Shown: positions 23,083 to 36,000 of the stretch, piece after piece
Layout of the letters: every line of letters starts with the position of its first letter
How positions within the stretch are numbered: the stretch's first letter is position 1
DNA from: Viscum album
Taxonomy: Eukaryota > Streptophyta > Magnoliopsida > Santalales > Viscaceae
Assembly: GCA_963277665.1 (NCBI GenBank)
Contig: OY728143.1
Coordinates: forward strand, 539,496,394-539,560,393
Length of the DNA: 64,000 nt
Direction: 5' to 3'
The notes under the pieces: generated by a model
The model's input: only the letters and a program-made list of their open reading frames with translations
What the model was told of the DNA's origin: nothing
Databases searched by the model: none
Translations under genes and position numbers: made by a program

Positions 23083-23757
23083 TGGATTCCAGAAGTGAAA
23101 ATAGTTGTCCATTTGACTAGCTGTTTGTAGAATTGGGTCCCTCTCGATGAATCGATTTATTTTTATTCACTATGGAAACTTTCATGGAATTTGATATACG
23201 ATGATTGGAATGAGAAGAGTTTTTCCCAAGTGCACTACTTATGGAACAAAGAGGTTGGATAATACCGGAAGACCATTGACAAGAAACTATGTGTGACTCG
23301 ACTATGGACCAGTGGAAAGCACCTTTGTGTTTTATTGCAGCCCCTCAGTGTGAGTGATATTGTGTGACTCCACAGAACCATGGTATGCGATGGGGAGGAA
23401 TACCTCAGTTTGACAAGGTGGGAAGATCCAATTTGTGAAATTTTAGGCCCATAGTGGGAGAGATACTATGTGACTCCGAATACACATGGTTCTCATTAGG
23501 GGTAAGTATCACAACACTTTGAGTTTAGTGGGAAGAAGCTTCTGTGTGACTTGGAAAGTGCACTATAATTATAGTGGAAGAGTTCTCCAGTAGCTGATGT
23601 GTTTGATGTTGTCACTGAGGACTATTCTATCACTACCATAATATATTCCTAGAGTTGTCTAAAATAATCTTTGTTCTTTTGGTTCATGCATGTGCATTTT
23701 GCTTGTGTTTCATACTCTTGTTTTGTCCTTTCCTCTAGAGTAACTTTTTTTATATTG
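23083..23757 (+). repeat. Element A 5' LTR, segment 2
   Basis: Colinear with about 63190-63865. Anchors are TTGG-TCCCTCT (23136; 63231), CTA-GGA-AC-TTCATGGA (23180; 63267), the GTGTGACTC series and CCCATAGTGGGAGA (23449; 63549). It contains four spaced copies of a unit built around GTGTGACTC. The segment ends within a T-rich stretch where the G insertion begins. Confidence 0.75.
23281..23560 (+). repeat. GTGTGACTC-spaced repeat in element A LTR
   Basis: TGTGACTC-like words at about 23293, 23363, 23469 and 23546 each introduce a similar 70-105 base block with a following TGG-A-GG or GTGG word. The 3' LTR copy has the same series at about 63390-63655. The TGACTC core resembles plant bZIP/GCN4-type sites, so an LTR enhancer is possible, but this is inference. 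Confidence 0.5.
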
Positions 23758-25490
23758 AAAAACACGTTTATGGTTAATGTGAGAAACCATCCAGTTCAAG
23801 AAACATAAGAGATTATAGATACCATTGAAAATAAATTTGATCCTTCTAGAAGTATCATCCCCAAAATTTTCTAAGAGATAGAGGATACTCGTGTGTCTGG
23901 AACACCCTCTAATAAGTCATCAAACACGACTCTATCTTGTCCCAAATTTTCATGTACTCCACTTGATTAATCGTCCCTTCATTGTATCCCCTTATCAGTA
24001 TAAGGTCCTTCTTTTCAATAAATGCACTATTCTCTTCATTGGTTTCAACTTTAATTATATTTCCCATAATCACTAAAGTGTATTCATCAGAGGCATTAAT
24101 CAACAAAATAATTTCCACTATCTCTTCACATGAATGTAACAACGGATCAAATGATTTTTCATGGGCCACACATGACTTTTGTCGTTGAAGGGCTGTAGCA
24201 CCATGTTTCGTGGACTCGGTATGGACACCAGAGGTTTTTGAGTCACCAGAAATATTCATGTCCTTCGACTTTTTGGAAGACCTTGTTTTAATTGGGAGAT
24301 GTATGTATGAATAATCTTTTCCCCCTTTCAGATTCATGTTTTATTGTCTCCTTGGCCTAGGAGGCACACTATCATAATGGTTATCAGCAGTATAACCTAG
24401 TGAGAGCTCAACAGACTCATCTCTTGACACCCCTTTCTCATCAGTCAGAGTTGCATCTATGTCCTGAACCAGATCATAATTCACCAGCTCTTCAAAGCGA
24501 TAGTCCAACATTATATCCAGAGAGTACCTCCATGGACTAGGATTGATTGTCTGACCACCACATGTATAATGCTTCTTTCTCTTTCCACCTGATAACTCTC
24601 CCTCTCTTCCAATCTTCACATATTTACCTCTTTAACTTGAAATACTTCTGGCACGCACTAACTCCGCGTATGAAGAAGCCAACGGTGTCCTAGTTCCAAC
24701 ATCCACGGTCTTCACTGTCTAAATTTCCATAAAATTTCCACTGTCACATAGCATAACCCCTCTATCACTCCCTACCAACACCACATCAGAGACCTCCTAT
24801 TGAGAAGTATAATACACAGAAACCATTGGACTCAGGTCCTTGTGCAGGCATTGGAATAACTCATCCACTAATGGGTTTCCCCCCTCTGACCCAATTTGGT
24901 CCTTCTTAACACCAATTGGGAAGAGTAATAGACTCTGGACAGGCACACCCTCACCACCACCCAATCCCTTTCCATTGTCCTCTGAACTCAAATTCTTTCT
25001 AGGATATAATTTCGTCCTCCCACATTGACAGATTTCCACTGGGTTTCCCAGTTTTTTACATAAGGATCCGAATTCAAACCATGACTTATAGATCACTAGT
25101 TTCTTATAATGGAACTATTCCTATAATGTAATCCATATGAACTATGCTGGAATATTGATTGTATCAATTTCCACACATATCTATGGATAATATAGAAGAA
25201 ATAGAGATTTGGTTATAGAATCAGTAAACAGAAATCATCCAACATAGTTTCCTTATATTATCAAAATCACATAATTTTGAAATGGTAAGGGAAGTTTTAG
25301 GGAACTAACCCAAATCATATCTACAGAGGAGCCAAAATTCATGTGGAAATCATACGACCATCAGAAGAGGTTAAACGGATATCCATTACAGTTGTGCGAA
25401 GCAATAGACCAAGCCTTCAATAGATCCTCCTCTGATGTGAAATGGATAATAATGTGTTTGGAGTCAAGAAAACCCACTGTTTCTCTATGG
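23758..25490 (-). pseudogene. DUF4283/CCHC (LINE ORF1-like) pseudogene G inserted in A's 5' LTR
   Basis: A single minus-strand frame runs from about 25490 to a stop at 23906, broken by about ten in-frame stops but with no frameshift I can find. Seen in order: VGFLDSKHIIIHF and SEEDLLKAW (DUF4283 GLLDSRHVLIRL block), NGYPFNLF, WVSSLKLPLPFQN (family VWVSLPKLP), NYVG then FLFTDSITKS, ICVEIDT (family ARVCVEVD), then FGSLCKKLGNPVEICQ, a zf-CCHC_4-like knuckle with two residues missing and His replaced by Asn. A hydrophilic basic tail follows. DUF4283 proteins are ORF1-type nucleic-acid-binding proteins of plant LINEs and relatives. The fragment lacks its N terminus and any endonuclease or RT. The 3' LTR copy of A lacks the insert, so it arrived after A or was lost there. 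The terminal tail does not prove LINE insertion. Confidence 0.7.
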
Positions 25491-26248
25491 TCATTCTTTT
25501 GTATTTTGGGGTCCCCTAATGATTATTTTTTAATAAACCCTACATGCTATTTTCCCACAAGTTTTTTGTATAGTGAAGATGAAAAATTATTTGATGGAGG
25601 ACTTAGTGGCCTATAACTCGGTGGGATCATCTGAGATTGGGAATGCATAAACTACAAATTCTGCTTCTAGTATCTAGAATACTCTTTCCATTAGGTGGGG
25701 TTTTCAGTGGATTGTTTCCCGAGCCTCATTGTACTTTTATTTTATTTAGTTAATTTTTTCGGATTTTATTATGGAAAACTAGATTTTAGTTGTACATTTA
25801 CTCGTCACATGTTTCCGTATACTTATCTTCCCCTTTTAGTTTTTGGGAAGTTGTCTGACATGTGTGTGTACATGTACTTAGGAAAATGTCTTCCACTTAT
25901 AGGATGAATCCTTTGGTGATATAATCCATCCCTTGGCCTCTGAGAGGTGGGATTGGGGTAGTAACTACATGAGCCATGGGGAACGAGTCATGAAAAAAGT
26001 GGTTTCAAATGTGGTTGGTACTATCAAAAAGACATTGAGTCTCTTGTTTTGTTTTGAGACAACATTGATAAATGATTCGTGTTCGACTTTTAGATATGCA
26101 GAGTCAAGTGTTGGTGTGGTGGCTTCCATATCTATATTACAAGACACATAATTATGTTTTTTGGCACTATATCTAAAAACCCTGGTTTAAAATGTGTCTC
26201 TTTATGATTTTAATGAATGAAATTCATCTCACAATGTATAATATTCCA
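25491..26248 (+). repeat. Element A 5' LTR, segment 3
   Basis: Resumes with TATTTTGGGGTCCC, matching TATTTTGGGGACCC near 63873, and continues with ATGGAGGACTT-GTGGCCTAT (25593; 63957) to the window's right edge. The remaining 600 bases have no partner in the window. The end is placed just before a tRNA-iMet-like primer site. Frames at 25695-25907 and 25933-26151 lack family signatures. Confidence 0.65.
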
Positions 26249-26252
26249 ACTC

Positions 26253-26266
26253 TGGTATATCAAGAT
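26253..26266 (+). promoter_or_regulatory. Primer-binding site candidate of element A
   Basis: TGGTATATCAAGAT resembles the tRNA-iMet site TGGTATCAGAGC with two extra bases. It stands directly after the inferred LTR end and about 1.3 kb before the first recognisable pol sequence. Confidence 0.5.
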
Positions 26267-27540
26267 ATACATTAAGGATGCATCCACACAAACAACAAGT
26301 TAGTCTTACGATACATGATAGTATTGAAAACCCTCCAAGTGAAGAAGGTGTGTGTTTAGGGACTAGTGTTTGAGATGGCCCCACTAGTGGGTATACATTT
26401 GTTGCAACCACCAGTTGATCAATAGTTACTGTTAGAGTTACTGGTATAGGATGTATTCAAACTCAGTTCCTTGCACCTACTTTAGTGGTAGTGACCTCAC
26501 AGGATTAGGGAAATGATAGATCCTTATTTCTGTAAGGATAGGATGGAGGCATTCACATGGGTATTCTTATAAGTGAGGACACCTCTTGACTAGATAGTGA
26601 TCATGGCGGTGATAATTCTAATGGGATTGATATATAGATTGTGGATTTTGACTATCCAGATGAAAAATTAGGTGGTCCACACTTTGGCTGACATTTATTG
26701 GATTTTTAAGGAGGCTTGGGTCACCAAAACCTTACATTCTGTGAGTATTTAAGAGTGTCTTCACATTCATCCGGGAAGCATGATGGTGTCTGAGTAGTCA
26801 GTGTGGTATACGGATCTTTCGTGCTACTCCATGGACATGGTCATATTCTTTTTCATTAGGACTCAAACCATTGATTATGGAGTCATAAGGGTGATTAGGG
26901 GAATCTTGTGTGTGTATCAACATTCTTAAATTTTATAGGGTTCTAGATTGATCCATTCTTGTGGAGAGATTCTTAGAAGAGCAAGAACTGATAGACAAAG
27001 CTACCAACAGATCCCAGGAGACGAATTATTCAGCATGCATCATATGGATGACATGACTCCCCATGTAGGATAGGTATTTCAAGGGATGAGCCCTGGATAT
27101 AGGGTCATAAGTGTGGGGAACCCAGTCCATAAGGAGTCAGCTGTGAGCCATGAATTTCATTGCGTGTGGTGTGTAGGGACACATGACATCTGACTACCAA
27201 ACCCACCAATGCAGATGACTAGTATATGTTCTTTGGACCTCTAAGACAGACAATAAGGATCAAGAGATTAGGTCTATAGTACTATCGATGTGTTAGGGGA
27301 GTAGGCCGAGATGTAGGTGTTGTGTGTCATGTTGAGGTACTACTAGCACCACCCCTAGGCGGTCCACCTCAACCATAGTGAGTAGGAAATACTGGGAGAG
27401 TGTGGAATTAGACCACGGAGGATTATGATCATGATGCTTCGGAGATGATCCTAGGTATGATCTTTGTCTGCAACACCATAGCTACAATTTTTATAGGCAT
27501 ATGTGTTATTCACTATTTCATTACCACGACTCTCGTTCAG
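26267..27540 (+). other. Expected gag region of element A, too worn to identify
   Basis: Lies between primer site and protease, where gag belongs. Stops occur in every frame, and neither the gag core nor an intact zinc knuckle could be recognised by eye. The composition is less AT-rich than flanking LTR, in keeping with former coding sequence. Confidence 0.4.
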
Positions 27541-27559
27541 ATATTGAAGATTTCGATGG

Positions 27560-28595
27560 AGCAGTTGGCTTGATCCTTATGGATACAGACTCATACAAGA
27601 GGGGATTTGACAATTACGCACTAGTTATAGTAATGTCAGCTTACTTTATGAGGTGAGAGATTCGATAGGGATCACCTAGTAGTTTCATCTAGGACTTATG
27701 ATGTTGAATTTTTTATGCAATGTTTTGTCTATAGTTCATTCTCGGAATGTCTAATTTAGGCATGTTATGTGATATCTATAAGGAGATGGGATTATGTTTT
27801 CTTTCACCGGTAAAAAGGAAACCCTTGTAGCAATGAATGGATTTCCTCAGAGGAGGGTGCATCTGATCACTCACCAGTTAGCTTTCCTCAACCTCGGATT
27901 AGTGGATGAGAGGAGTCCATGCATTCCTCTAGTGGTGGATGAGTGCATGTATGTTTTTCTAGAGGTTGTTTTCATACTAACTCCATGTAGATATGTAGAC
28001 TATTGCATTGACTGGTACCCTAGTATGGAATTGAAATCCCTACCATCATATTAGATGGCTCCCAAAAATCTTTTTGAGCTGAGGGTATAACTAGAGAACA
28101 TGCTGGAGAAGGTGTTTCTATGGCCCAACGTTTCCCCCATGGCATCCCTGTCATTTTCTGCCAATGATTATGATTAGAGTTCGAGGTTGTGCAAGTAAAT
28201 ACAATGCTTTAACTAGGAGACCGTGAAAAAAAGTATCCACTACTAACAATTGATGACCTCATCAATCTGTTAAATGGAGAGAGACGGTTCTCCAAGATAG
28301 ACCTATGTTCATGGTATCACCATCTTCATGTATAGGATGAGAACATACCATAGACAACATTTATGTGATGGTATGGCTCCTATGATTTCTTCGTGATTAC
28401 TTTAGATGTGTGAAAACCATATTAGTGTTCATGGGAGTCATGAACATGATTATCCAACCGTACCATGACCTGTATATAGTGGCTATCATTAAAGACATCT
28501 CTGTGTACTCGACGTTAGAAGAGAAGCACGCTACACGCCAGCAGATGGTCCATGATACACTACAAGAGAACCATATTTATGGTAAGCTCTAGATG
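27560..28595 (+). pseudogene. Element A protease remnant, linker and reverse transcriptase
   Basis: LMDTDSYKRGF near 27577 may be the worn DTGAS protease site. From 27790 a connection domain is clear: IPLVVDEC-MYVF (family IPVV-EF-DVF), then SLPSY-stop-MAP (family IAPYRMAP). RT follows: LFELRV-LENMLEKVF, SVSP-like NVSPMA, TIDDLINLLNGERRFSKIDL with WYHHLHV (family FSKIDLRSGYHQL), and the end block IKDISVYS-LEEKHA, standing for the F-DDILVYS catalytic block with the Asp pair degraded to KD, then ENHIYGKL. Several stops and frameshifts. The enzyme would copy element RNA into DNA in cytoplasmic particles. Confidence 0.75.
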
Positions 28596-29275
28596 TGATA
28601 TTTTAAGATAAGGTAGGTCCAATTTTGGGGACACTTAATCTTAGAGGTTTAAATTGTAGTGGATCTGATGATGAAAGAGTTTGTTCCCCCTTGGGAGCCA
28701 CCCAAGAGTGTAAAAGAGGTGCAAAGATTCTTGTGATTGGTTGGTTATTATCATGGGATCATGCCTAAATATCATAGAGTGGAAGTACCCCTATAGGATT
28801 TGACATGGAAGGGATATAACTTCTTGAGGATAGAGAAATTCATTGAGTGTTTCCATAAGGTGAGGAATTAACTGACAACTACCCCCAATTTGAGACTACA
28901 AATGGTGGGAGTTTATTACATTATTTTGTGAGATGAATCAAGGACCATTCTAGGTTGTTTTATTATTAAGGATCATGTTGTGATCACATACATATTATGA
29001 TATTTTGTGGTATCATGAGATGAGCTACACAAAAAATGACTTTAATTTAGAAGCAGTGGTTTTTTGCATCATGATGTGGAAAATCTGCTTGATGGGTGAG
29101 GAGTAAAAAATTTACTCAAACCATAATAGAATCATGAATATAATATCCCAAGAGGACATGAACTTGAGACAACAATGATGGATCTAGTTCCTCCATCACT
29201 ATGAATTCGAGATACACAATATTATTGGGAAGGGGAATGTGCAAGAAAACATTCTTAGCAGGAAAACCAGTTTTC
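28596..29275 (+). pseudogene. Element A RNase H domain remnant
   Basis: WEPPKSVKEVQRFL-stop-LVGYY near 28700 matches the gypsy tether (WP-P--V-EVR-FLGL-GYY), then TWKGYNF. Further on, YEMSYTKNDFNLEAVVF (family YPTHDLELAAVVFAL) near 29008, EDMNLRQQ-stop-W near 29150, and GKGNVQENILSRK (family GK-N-VADALSRK) near 29245. The DAS catalytic strand is not readable. It degrades the RNA of the RNA:DNA hybrid in functional relatives. Many stops. Confidence 0.72.
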
Positions 29276-29489
29276 ATCTACTGAGTGAGGTGACAAAGAT
29301 TCTATCCATGAGGAAGACTTCCTTGTGGATAAGGATGGAGCCACATTACTTCATTTGATGACTATTACTGTCCAACTCTAATAGAAAGTAATGGAGACAT
29401 TGCTTTTGGATAATGACTGGAAGTCCCGATCTACTTAGTGTTCCTCAGGGGTTTCTAATGATGCAATTTTGACAGGAGGGGATCACACC

Positions 29490-30152
29490 ATAATTTTTAA
29501 AGGGAAGACTATAATACCAGTGGCATTGCATATTGAGGTTCTTATGGAATTTCATTAGACCCATTTGGCGGTACATAATATTGTGGCTATGATTTTGGAG
29601 GACCTTCGACATCTGTATTGGTGGCCAAGAATGACGAAAGTAGTGGCTGAGTTCATCTCATGATGCCTCAAATGTCAGAATGTGATGGTCAAGCATCAGG
29701 TTTCGGTCGTCTTGGCCCAAAATAATTGTTGTACCAGAGTGGAAATGGCATAGAATCTTAATATAATTTGTGATGTGGTTACCTCCTACATTAAAAGTCC
29801 ATGATTCAATCTTGGTGATCATTTACCGACTCACAAATTAGGCCCACATCCTACCCATAAGGGAGAAGTGAAAAGTAAATGGAATGGGATGACTATACAT
29901 CCAGAAGATAGTGTGGCTACATGGACTATAATTGAAGATCATCTTGGACTATGATTCATTCATTAAATCATGATTTTGGAAGGTATTATAAGAGTGGTTC
30001 GAGTCTCAACTACACTTGAGCATACGTTTCATCCCTAGACAGATTGTTAGAAGGAGCGGACCATATAGACCCACATGGACATGCTTCATTCATTGAGTCC
30101 TTTAATTTGGTTGTAGTTGGGCAGACCACCTACTGTAGGAGGAGTTCTTATA
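29490..30152 (+). pseudogene. Element A integrase, N-terminal part, cut by element B
   Basis: The zinc-binding HHCC region reads FH-stop-THLAVHNIVAMILEDLRHLYWWPRM, then VAEFIS-stop-CLKCQ (both His and both Cys kept). The core is worn; the block around 30020-30060 (FHP-TD-, ERT) matches the family HPQTDGQ-ERTIQT region carrying the catalytic Glu. The frame then reads DHL..EEF near 30131-30147 (family DHLPLVEFSYN). The reading stops at the first base of B's LTR, 30153, and is continued at 49888 by NSYHSPIIM, so one integrase gene was split. Confidence 0.8.
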
Positions 30153-33092
30153 TGTAGACATTATAAATTTTTTTCTCATGCACTTCTCCATAATTGAAGA
30201 TGAATTTCCATGAAGTTCGACTCAAAATGACCTCAATAGGTTGTGAAAAGTTCACGGGACAAGTCATCATTTTGGATGGGGTCAGTAATGGTAGCAGAGG
30301 CACCAGCATGAAGGGCCAGGACCATAGCCCAAAAGTGGTCCCATGTAGGTGTGCGTGGGCGGCTCCCCTACTGTTGGGAGAAATTATTGGGTTTTGTCCC
30401 TAACAATTTTCCCAAGGTAGCTACACGAAAAAACAAGCACACCACTATACTAGAGGAGAATGAAAATTAAATATAGGAAAATTCCTCAAATAGGTTCTCT
30501 AGTTAACCCAAGTCTCTAGCGGTGCACATGCCAACTTGGTCACCAATATCCGGTGTGCAACCACTTGCCCCCCCCCCCCCCAATGGGAGCATGCAACCCA
30601 CTTGCGGGGCCCAATTTCATTTCGCCCAGTGGAATATTTTTTCCTGTAAATATACCATTCGGGCCTTCAATTGTTTGGAAGAATTTCTTTAAAGCCCAAT
30701 CGTTTCTCTTGTTGCCCTAGTGTTTCACCCATGTCTTCATAAACATTCATGGTAGTTATTCAACACCTTGATCAGAGGATTTAAAAGAGGATAATATTAC
30801 GTAAGTCCTTTTTTTGTTAGAATACCATAACACTTGTGAATCTAATGCGCCCAACCTCCCTAAATCAGAAAAACGTGTGAGCCACCTATTCCTTTCCATG
30901 TAACATGAGAACCCAACTTTTGGGACCACCTGTGAATAATCCTTAAGGCTTGATCCAAGTATAGAACAAGTATTACCATATCAGTTGTTCATCACATAAG
31001 TGAATATCAGGTTTCTCGAGTCTTCATGTATGCTCATACTTGCGTTCCCTTACCTACTTGGGTGCCCCTATTTGATTCAGTTTCTCTCTTTAGTCTACAA
31101 TCCATCAATCCTTCATCAATTACATTCATATCAGGGATTCTTCTTACTTATCTCCCTTATCTAAGAGGGATTTTGTTGAGACCTCCACCAATACCACCTA
31201 ACTTTTATAACCTTTTGGAATGGCACATTAGTGTTTCTCTTAGTCGTCTTTGTATATACAAAGTTAGATTATTCCCATAATTGTTTTATAAAGGGGTTAG
31301 GGATCATGGTTTTTTTGCGGGTTTGTATATCCACAATCACATAGACCATTCTCATACGAGTCGTGTTGGGAAGTTCCTAATATGGAGGAGGGTTGGGTCA
31401 TGGCCTCTACCTTCTCAAAGAGATGACCTGTAACCTCAGATATCTGGTAGGGAAGATAATGATTACACTTTATTTTATTCCTTTGAAACAAAAGTGGGGA
31501 TTCCCTCCCATACCCCGATCAATTTTAGTGAAACCATGCCAGAATAATCTCCATGATTTGTTTGATGGAGGTAGAATCATTGATCCCAATCACTTCATTG
31601 GTGCCGAATACCAGAGGGGAGATGGGAAAATGGAATTTTGTTACCCTTTCCCTCTCTAATTGATATTTTTCATCACGTGCAGCCATCTTGGTGTAATCCC
31701 ATAACCTTCATCCCTTCTTAGTTTCATTAGACCCTTGTCAAATATAAAGTGAATAGAAGGAAGGCTCATCTCCTCACCCTTGTCCACCCTTACTGTTGTA
31801 GGATTTACATCCACCAGAAAAGCAGGAAAAGTATAAGTGACACTGTTGAATCTTTCACATCATCTTGTTTCTCACAATGAGCATGACTCAAGTAGGAATA
31901 AATAGTTGTGATGATTACAACATTTACATAAACACTTAGGGTTATAGAACTATGTGATCTCTGATTAACATTCAAACTGAGATACGTAGGAAGCCCTTTT
32001 AGGGACTAAGCTCATTGGATATTAACTTTAGGAATCCAACCCTAATTCCATTAATCTGGGTATCATCCATAGGTATAAGTGTAAAATTAAACCCCCCAAA
32101 TCATCAAGTAATACTCTTCACGAAGTAAGATCAAAATCAATTCTCCTAGAGAACTATACTCTCCTATGAGATTTTTCGAACTAAGTGGGGATTTATTCTA
32201 ATCCACATGGGATACGTAAGAATATTCTATGATGTTAAAAACCATCATTCCAAAAAATCATCCCTATTCTCAATGGGAAATATTGCCAAAAGGGTATAAT
32301 CTAACTTAGAATCCCCTATCCATTCCATGTTCATAGGGTTGTTTCTGAAAAATTCCTACACCAATCATTGCCTATGCACTATTCTCTTAGATGACCTAAC
32401 CACATGAAATTAAACTATAGGGTTAGGTCCTTATCACATGGCCTTAAAATTTTGATGTGTCCCCTTATGCGACACAAAACTATGATGGTTTTTATTCATT
32501 TCACAAGGATACGTAGGGAACCCATTTCATGGGTACAATCTCAATATCAAAAAAAGCCTTTATCTCACTAGATGATAATAAATATTAGAGTGCTCACTGA
32601 GTGGCTTAAAAACTAGTATAATTATAATTATGATTAAATGAATCTTGAAATAGTATATTAGAGGATACCATTAATGGAGATCCTCAAATACATAGTAATA
32701 TCTAATTTAATTAAATCCTTTAATGCATACTGATGATTCTAGATTTCACACATGTTTATACGTGATTTTATATTGAAAGGGAAACTTATTTTATAATTTG
32801 TTAAATAATAAAAATTCATGAAAATATCACTAAATAAAAATGTGAGTCATGGAATTGAAAATAATTCCCAAAAAAATAGGTGTGATGAATCCGACCTCCC
32901 ATCCCCTTGACCAATGCACCTTCTTTGTATTGTAATGTTTAATCATAAAGAACACTTGCCTTAGGAAAAAAAGGACCCCCTAAGGACAATGAATTGTTCG
33001 ATGATTCCATTTACATGAATAAATCCATTGGAAACTACCACGAAGCGGAAATTATTGAAACTAGAACACAAGTCTCAATTAACTAAAAAACA
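30153..33092 (+). repeat. Element B 5' LTR (about 2940 bp)
   Basis: Colinear with 46955-49887: GACTCAAAATGACCTCAA (30217; 47023), AATATACCATT (30649; 47444), TAGTGTTTCACCCATGTCTTC versus TAGTGCTTCAACCAAGTCTTC (30719; 47514), GTCTGACCTCCCATC-like block (32890; 49683). It contains a run of 15 cytosines (30568-30582). The end is set at AACTAAAAAACA by comparison with the 3' copy. No convincing primer site follows; TGTTGAACCC at 33097 is the nearest candidate. Confidence 0.85.
30645..30652 (+). promoter_or_regulatory. Worn TATA box of element B 5' LTR
   Basis: TGTAAATA aligns with TATAAATA at 47440-47447 in the 3' LTR, about 490 bases inside each LTR and in the same context (CCT-TAAATATACCATT). 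One substitution damages it here. Confidence 0.5.
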
Positions 33093-36000
33093 GAAATGTT
33101 GAACCCTACATGGATATTTAACTATGTTACTAATGTTACCTACATGTCAAGAACCTATAAATTTATAAATGAATTCTAGAAAAAGGAATTAATTATGCAT
33201 GTATTCATCTAAAATATGTATCTTTAATGGAGTTTATTATTGTTTCATGTTTTCTATAGAACTCCCTTCAGTCTGAAATAGCTTCCTTCAAGATGACATC
33301 TTCGAAAATCCTAACTGATTCTCAAGATGGATCTTTTTCCACATGAACGATGTAATATCCCACTCATAATCTTCAATGTTAGGTCTCCAACATGTTGGTA
33401 AAAGAGTATCTCCATCACAGTACAATCCTGACTTTGGAGGCTACCTGCCATTCCCATAAAGTCAATAATAATCCTCGTTCATATGGCCAATGTTGACCAA
33501 TGATCAAGATGATGCTAGTGCCAAAAACCATTTTCAATAGTTTTGGGTCCTTATCCCCAGAACGTAACAACCAATCCCTCATACTATAGGTATGTGGATC
33601 AATATTTCACTATGTATCAATGTTAAAAGATGTAGGGGTCATTCAAAATGACTCACGCTAACAATCGCCACCAGAAGAATTGCATGATAGTGAACCTCCA
33701 AAATGATGGGGGTGTTGCCTTGGGATGTTCTGTTCAGGTCTCTCAGATGCAAGAATTCATGATGAACTTCCGTAAAGAACATCATGTAAATAGGGATCAG
33801 GTTTTTACCTCTACCCTTATAAAAAACCTATAAACCTATCATGATGGAAAACAATGAGAACCCATATGCACTGGTCCATCCTAATTTTGCAGTCCAGAAG
33901 ACTCGTCTGGAATAGAACTCCCACTCCCACTAGATAAATTTGGTGGAGTATTGTTAATATGTATATAAACCTGTTTAAAAATTATCAGTCAGTCAACAGG
34001 CTCCTCTGACTTCATTAAAGGAAGCCCTCTAATCCCATGTTGTCCTACCTGGTAAACCGGAACATACACCTACATATAATCACAAATTATTCTAATAGTC
34101 TCATATGCTAGTATTAAACAATGTATGTCAACCACAGTTTATGGGAAACATCCATATGGCATATACACCATCCAACGTTCATCATGCCTACCAAGAGTCT
34201 TGTTTGGAAGCACCTGGAGAAGTCCTTCGGAACGCTCTAATGACAAATCTAGGGCATACTCAACTATCTTCCCCCATTCATGAGAATTTTTAATACGCAT
34301 TTATAGGAAAATGAGAAAATAGTATTCACAAACACCTACTATTAATACAAAATGGGCATATATTCCAATTCTGGATGATGAAGTCATCAATCACATCGTA
34401 TCAATGGTTAAAGGGCATACGCATATTCCTGCCCATATTCCAGAAGAAGGCCTGGATATTATAACAACTAATTCTATAGTACCAGGGGAAAATACACAAA
34501 AATTTCTCCCCACATATGTGATGGTACATCATAATTCCATATCAGATTAGATAAAAACCTATGTTCTAGTCGAGGAGGATGATTGGGCACACTCACCAAT
34601 ATCATACGGACAATAAGATGTGGAACATACGCCGTTTCCAATTATGGAAAATCATTCTGTTATAATGGCCACTGCAGGAAGGCACATTCACCTACCCAAG
34701 ATGACCACTTCATAGAGAATGTGACCCGAACTATGTGTAAGAGACCATCCATGAAGAATTCTCTCCAAAAATTGTTGGATAATAAAGAGTAAAACAACAG
34801 TTAGGCTCCACTTTTTACTAGAGTTCAAGAGGACCTAAAATATTTATTTGTTGTAGCTCAAAATATTGTCCTCTCATTACCATATTATGGTAGTCAAGCA
34901 GTGATTCTGCAATTCCTCATTGGATAATTCATTATGAATTATTGCTTCATGAAAATTCGTTCAATCTAGAGTGCATACCACTTGATGAGAACCACGAGAA
35001 CCCTCCATGTGGATAGAATAAAAAGGATCAAGAGGATTCATCACATTCTACGATCCACCATGGTGATCATCCCAAAGAAAAAATTTGCAGATAAAGTCCT
35101 CTCTATAGTTGTATTTTTCATTGATATGATATTTCTATAATTGATAATGTAGCAATGAGAAATCCCTCTTATTTCGAGGCAATTACAAACATAAGGGTAG
35201 TCATGACTGATGCCCTATCGTTGATGGGTGGAACATATTCTCAACCAGAAGCCATCATAAGGGAATAGACATTCTCTAAACCTCCCTTGGGACATTTTTA
35301 TTCTAATACAGAGCATCCACTTTGGTCATACCACTAGGACATATATTTATTAAAATATTATGAAGATAAGTTAAAAATTATAAAAATATTAACCAAAGGA
35401 GAAAAACTCATCATGTTTTTTCCATTGGATAATTCTAAGTGTTATATTCTAGAATTGATTGAAAATAATTGAATTCATGATGTCTATGTCCACTTATGGA
35501 AGACTCTCTATCATTTGAAAACCAAAGTATTTCAATACGATGAATATCAAAATTGTGTAACGTTAATATAATGGTTGTAACACCAAATTAAATTGGACAC
35601 TCTCTCAGTTTTCCAACATCCAATGGTTTAATAGAAGTAGGGAACCCCTCTTCATGCATGACTCAATGCTCTAAAGGGAATTCACTAGCTAATTTATGAT
35701 ACCCCATCTAGTGTTCATATCAGAGGATGGGGTGATCAAGGAGCATTGCATATCATTTCATTTCAAAATCATCAAATTCCCCCAAAAGTGGAATCATTCA
35801 ATGTTATTTACCATGGTCAGTTTCAACAACAAATTTTGTATATAATCGAATGTATGCTCAAGAGTAGGCCTCAACCAAAACTTTTCAGGGTCATTCACAA
35901 TGAAAAGAAGTTATTTTGTTACTTTTACATAAATATTATTAGAATCTTGAAAAGGAATCCTTCTTAGATGATTTCATCCATAAAGGAATGAAAATGTCTA

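Noticed and set aside
23891..25028. Plus-strand frames in insertion G
   Set aside because: Opposite strand of the DUF4283 reading; no motifs.
25341..25616. 91-codon plus-strand frame across G/A boundary
   Set aside because: It is the complement of the DUF4283 N-terminal block followed by LTR sequence.
30568..30582. Run of 15 cytosines in B's 5' LTR
   Set aside because: A homopolymer, absent from the 3' LTR partner; could be slippage or an assembly artefact, nothing functional indicated.
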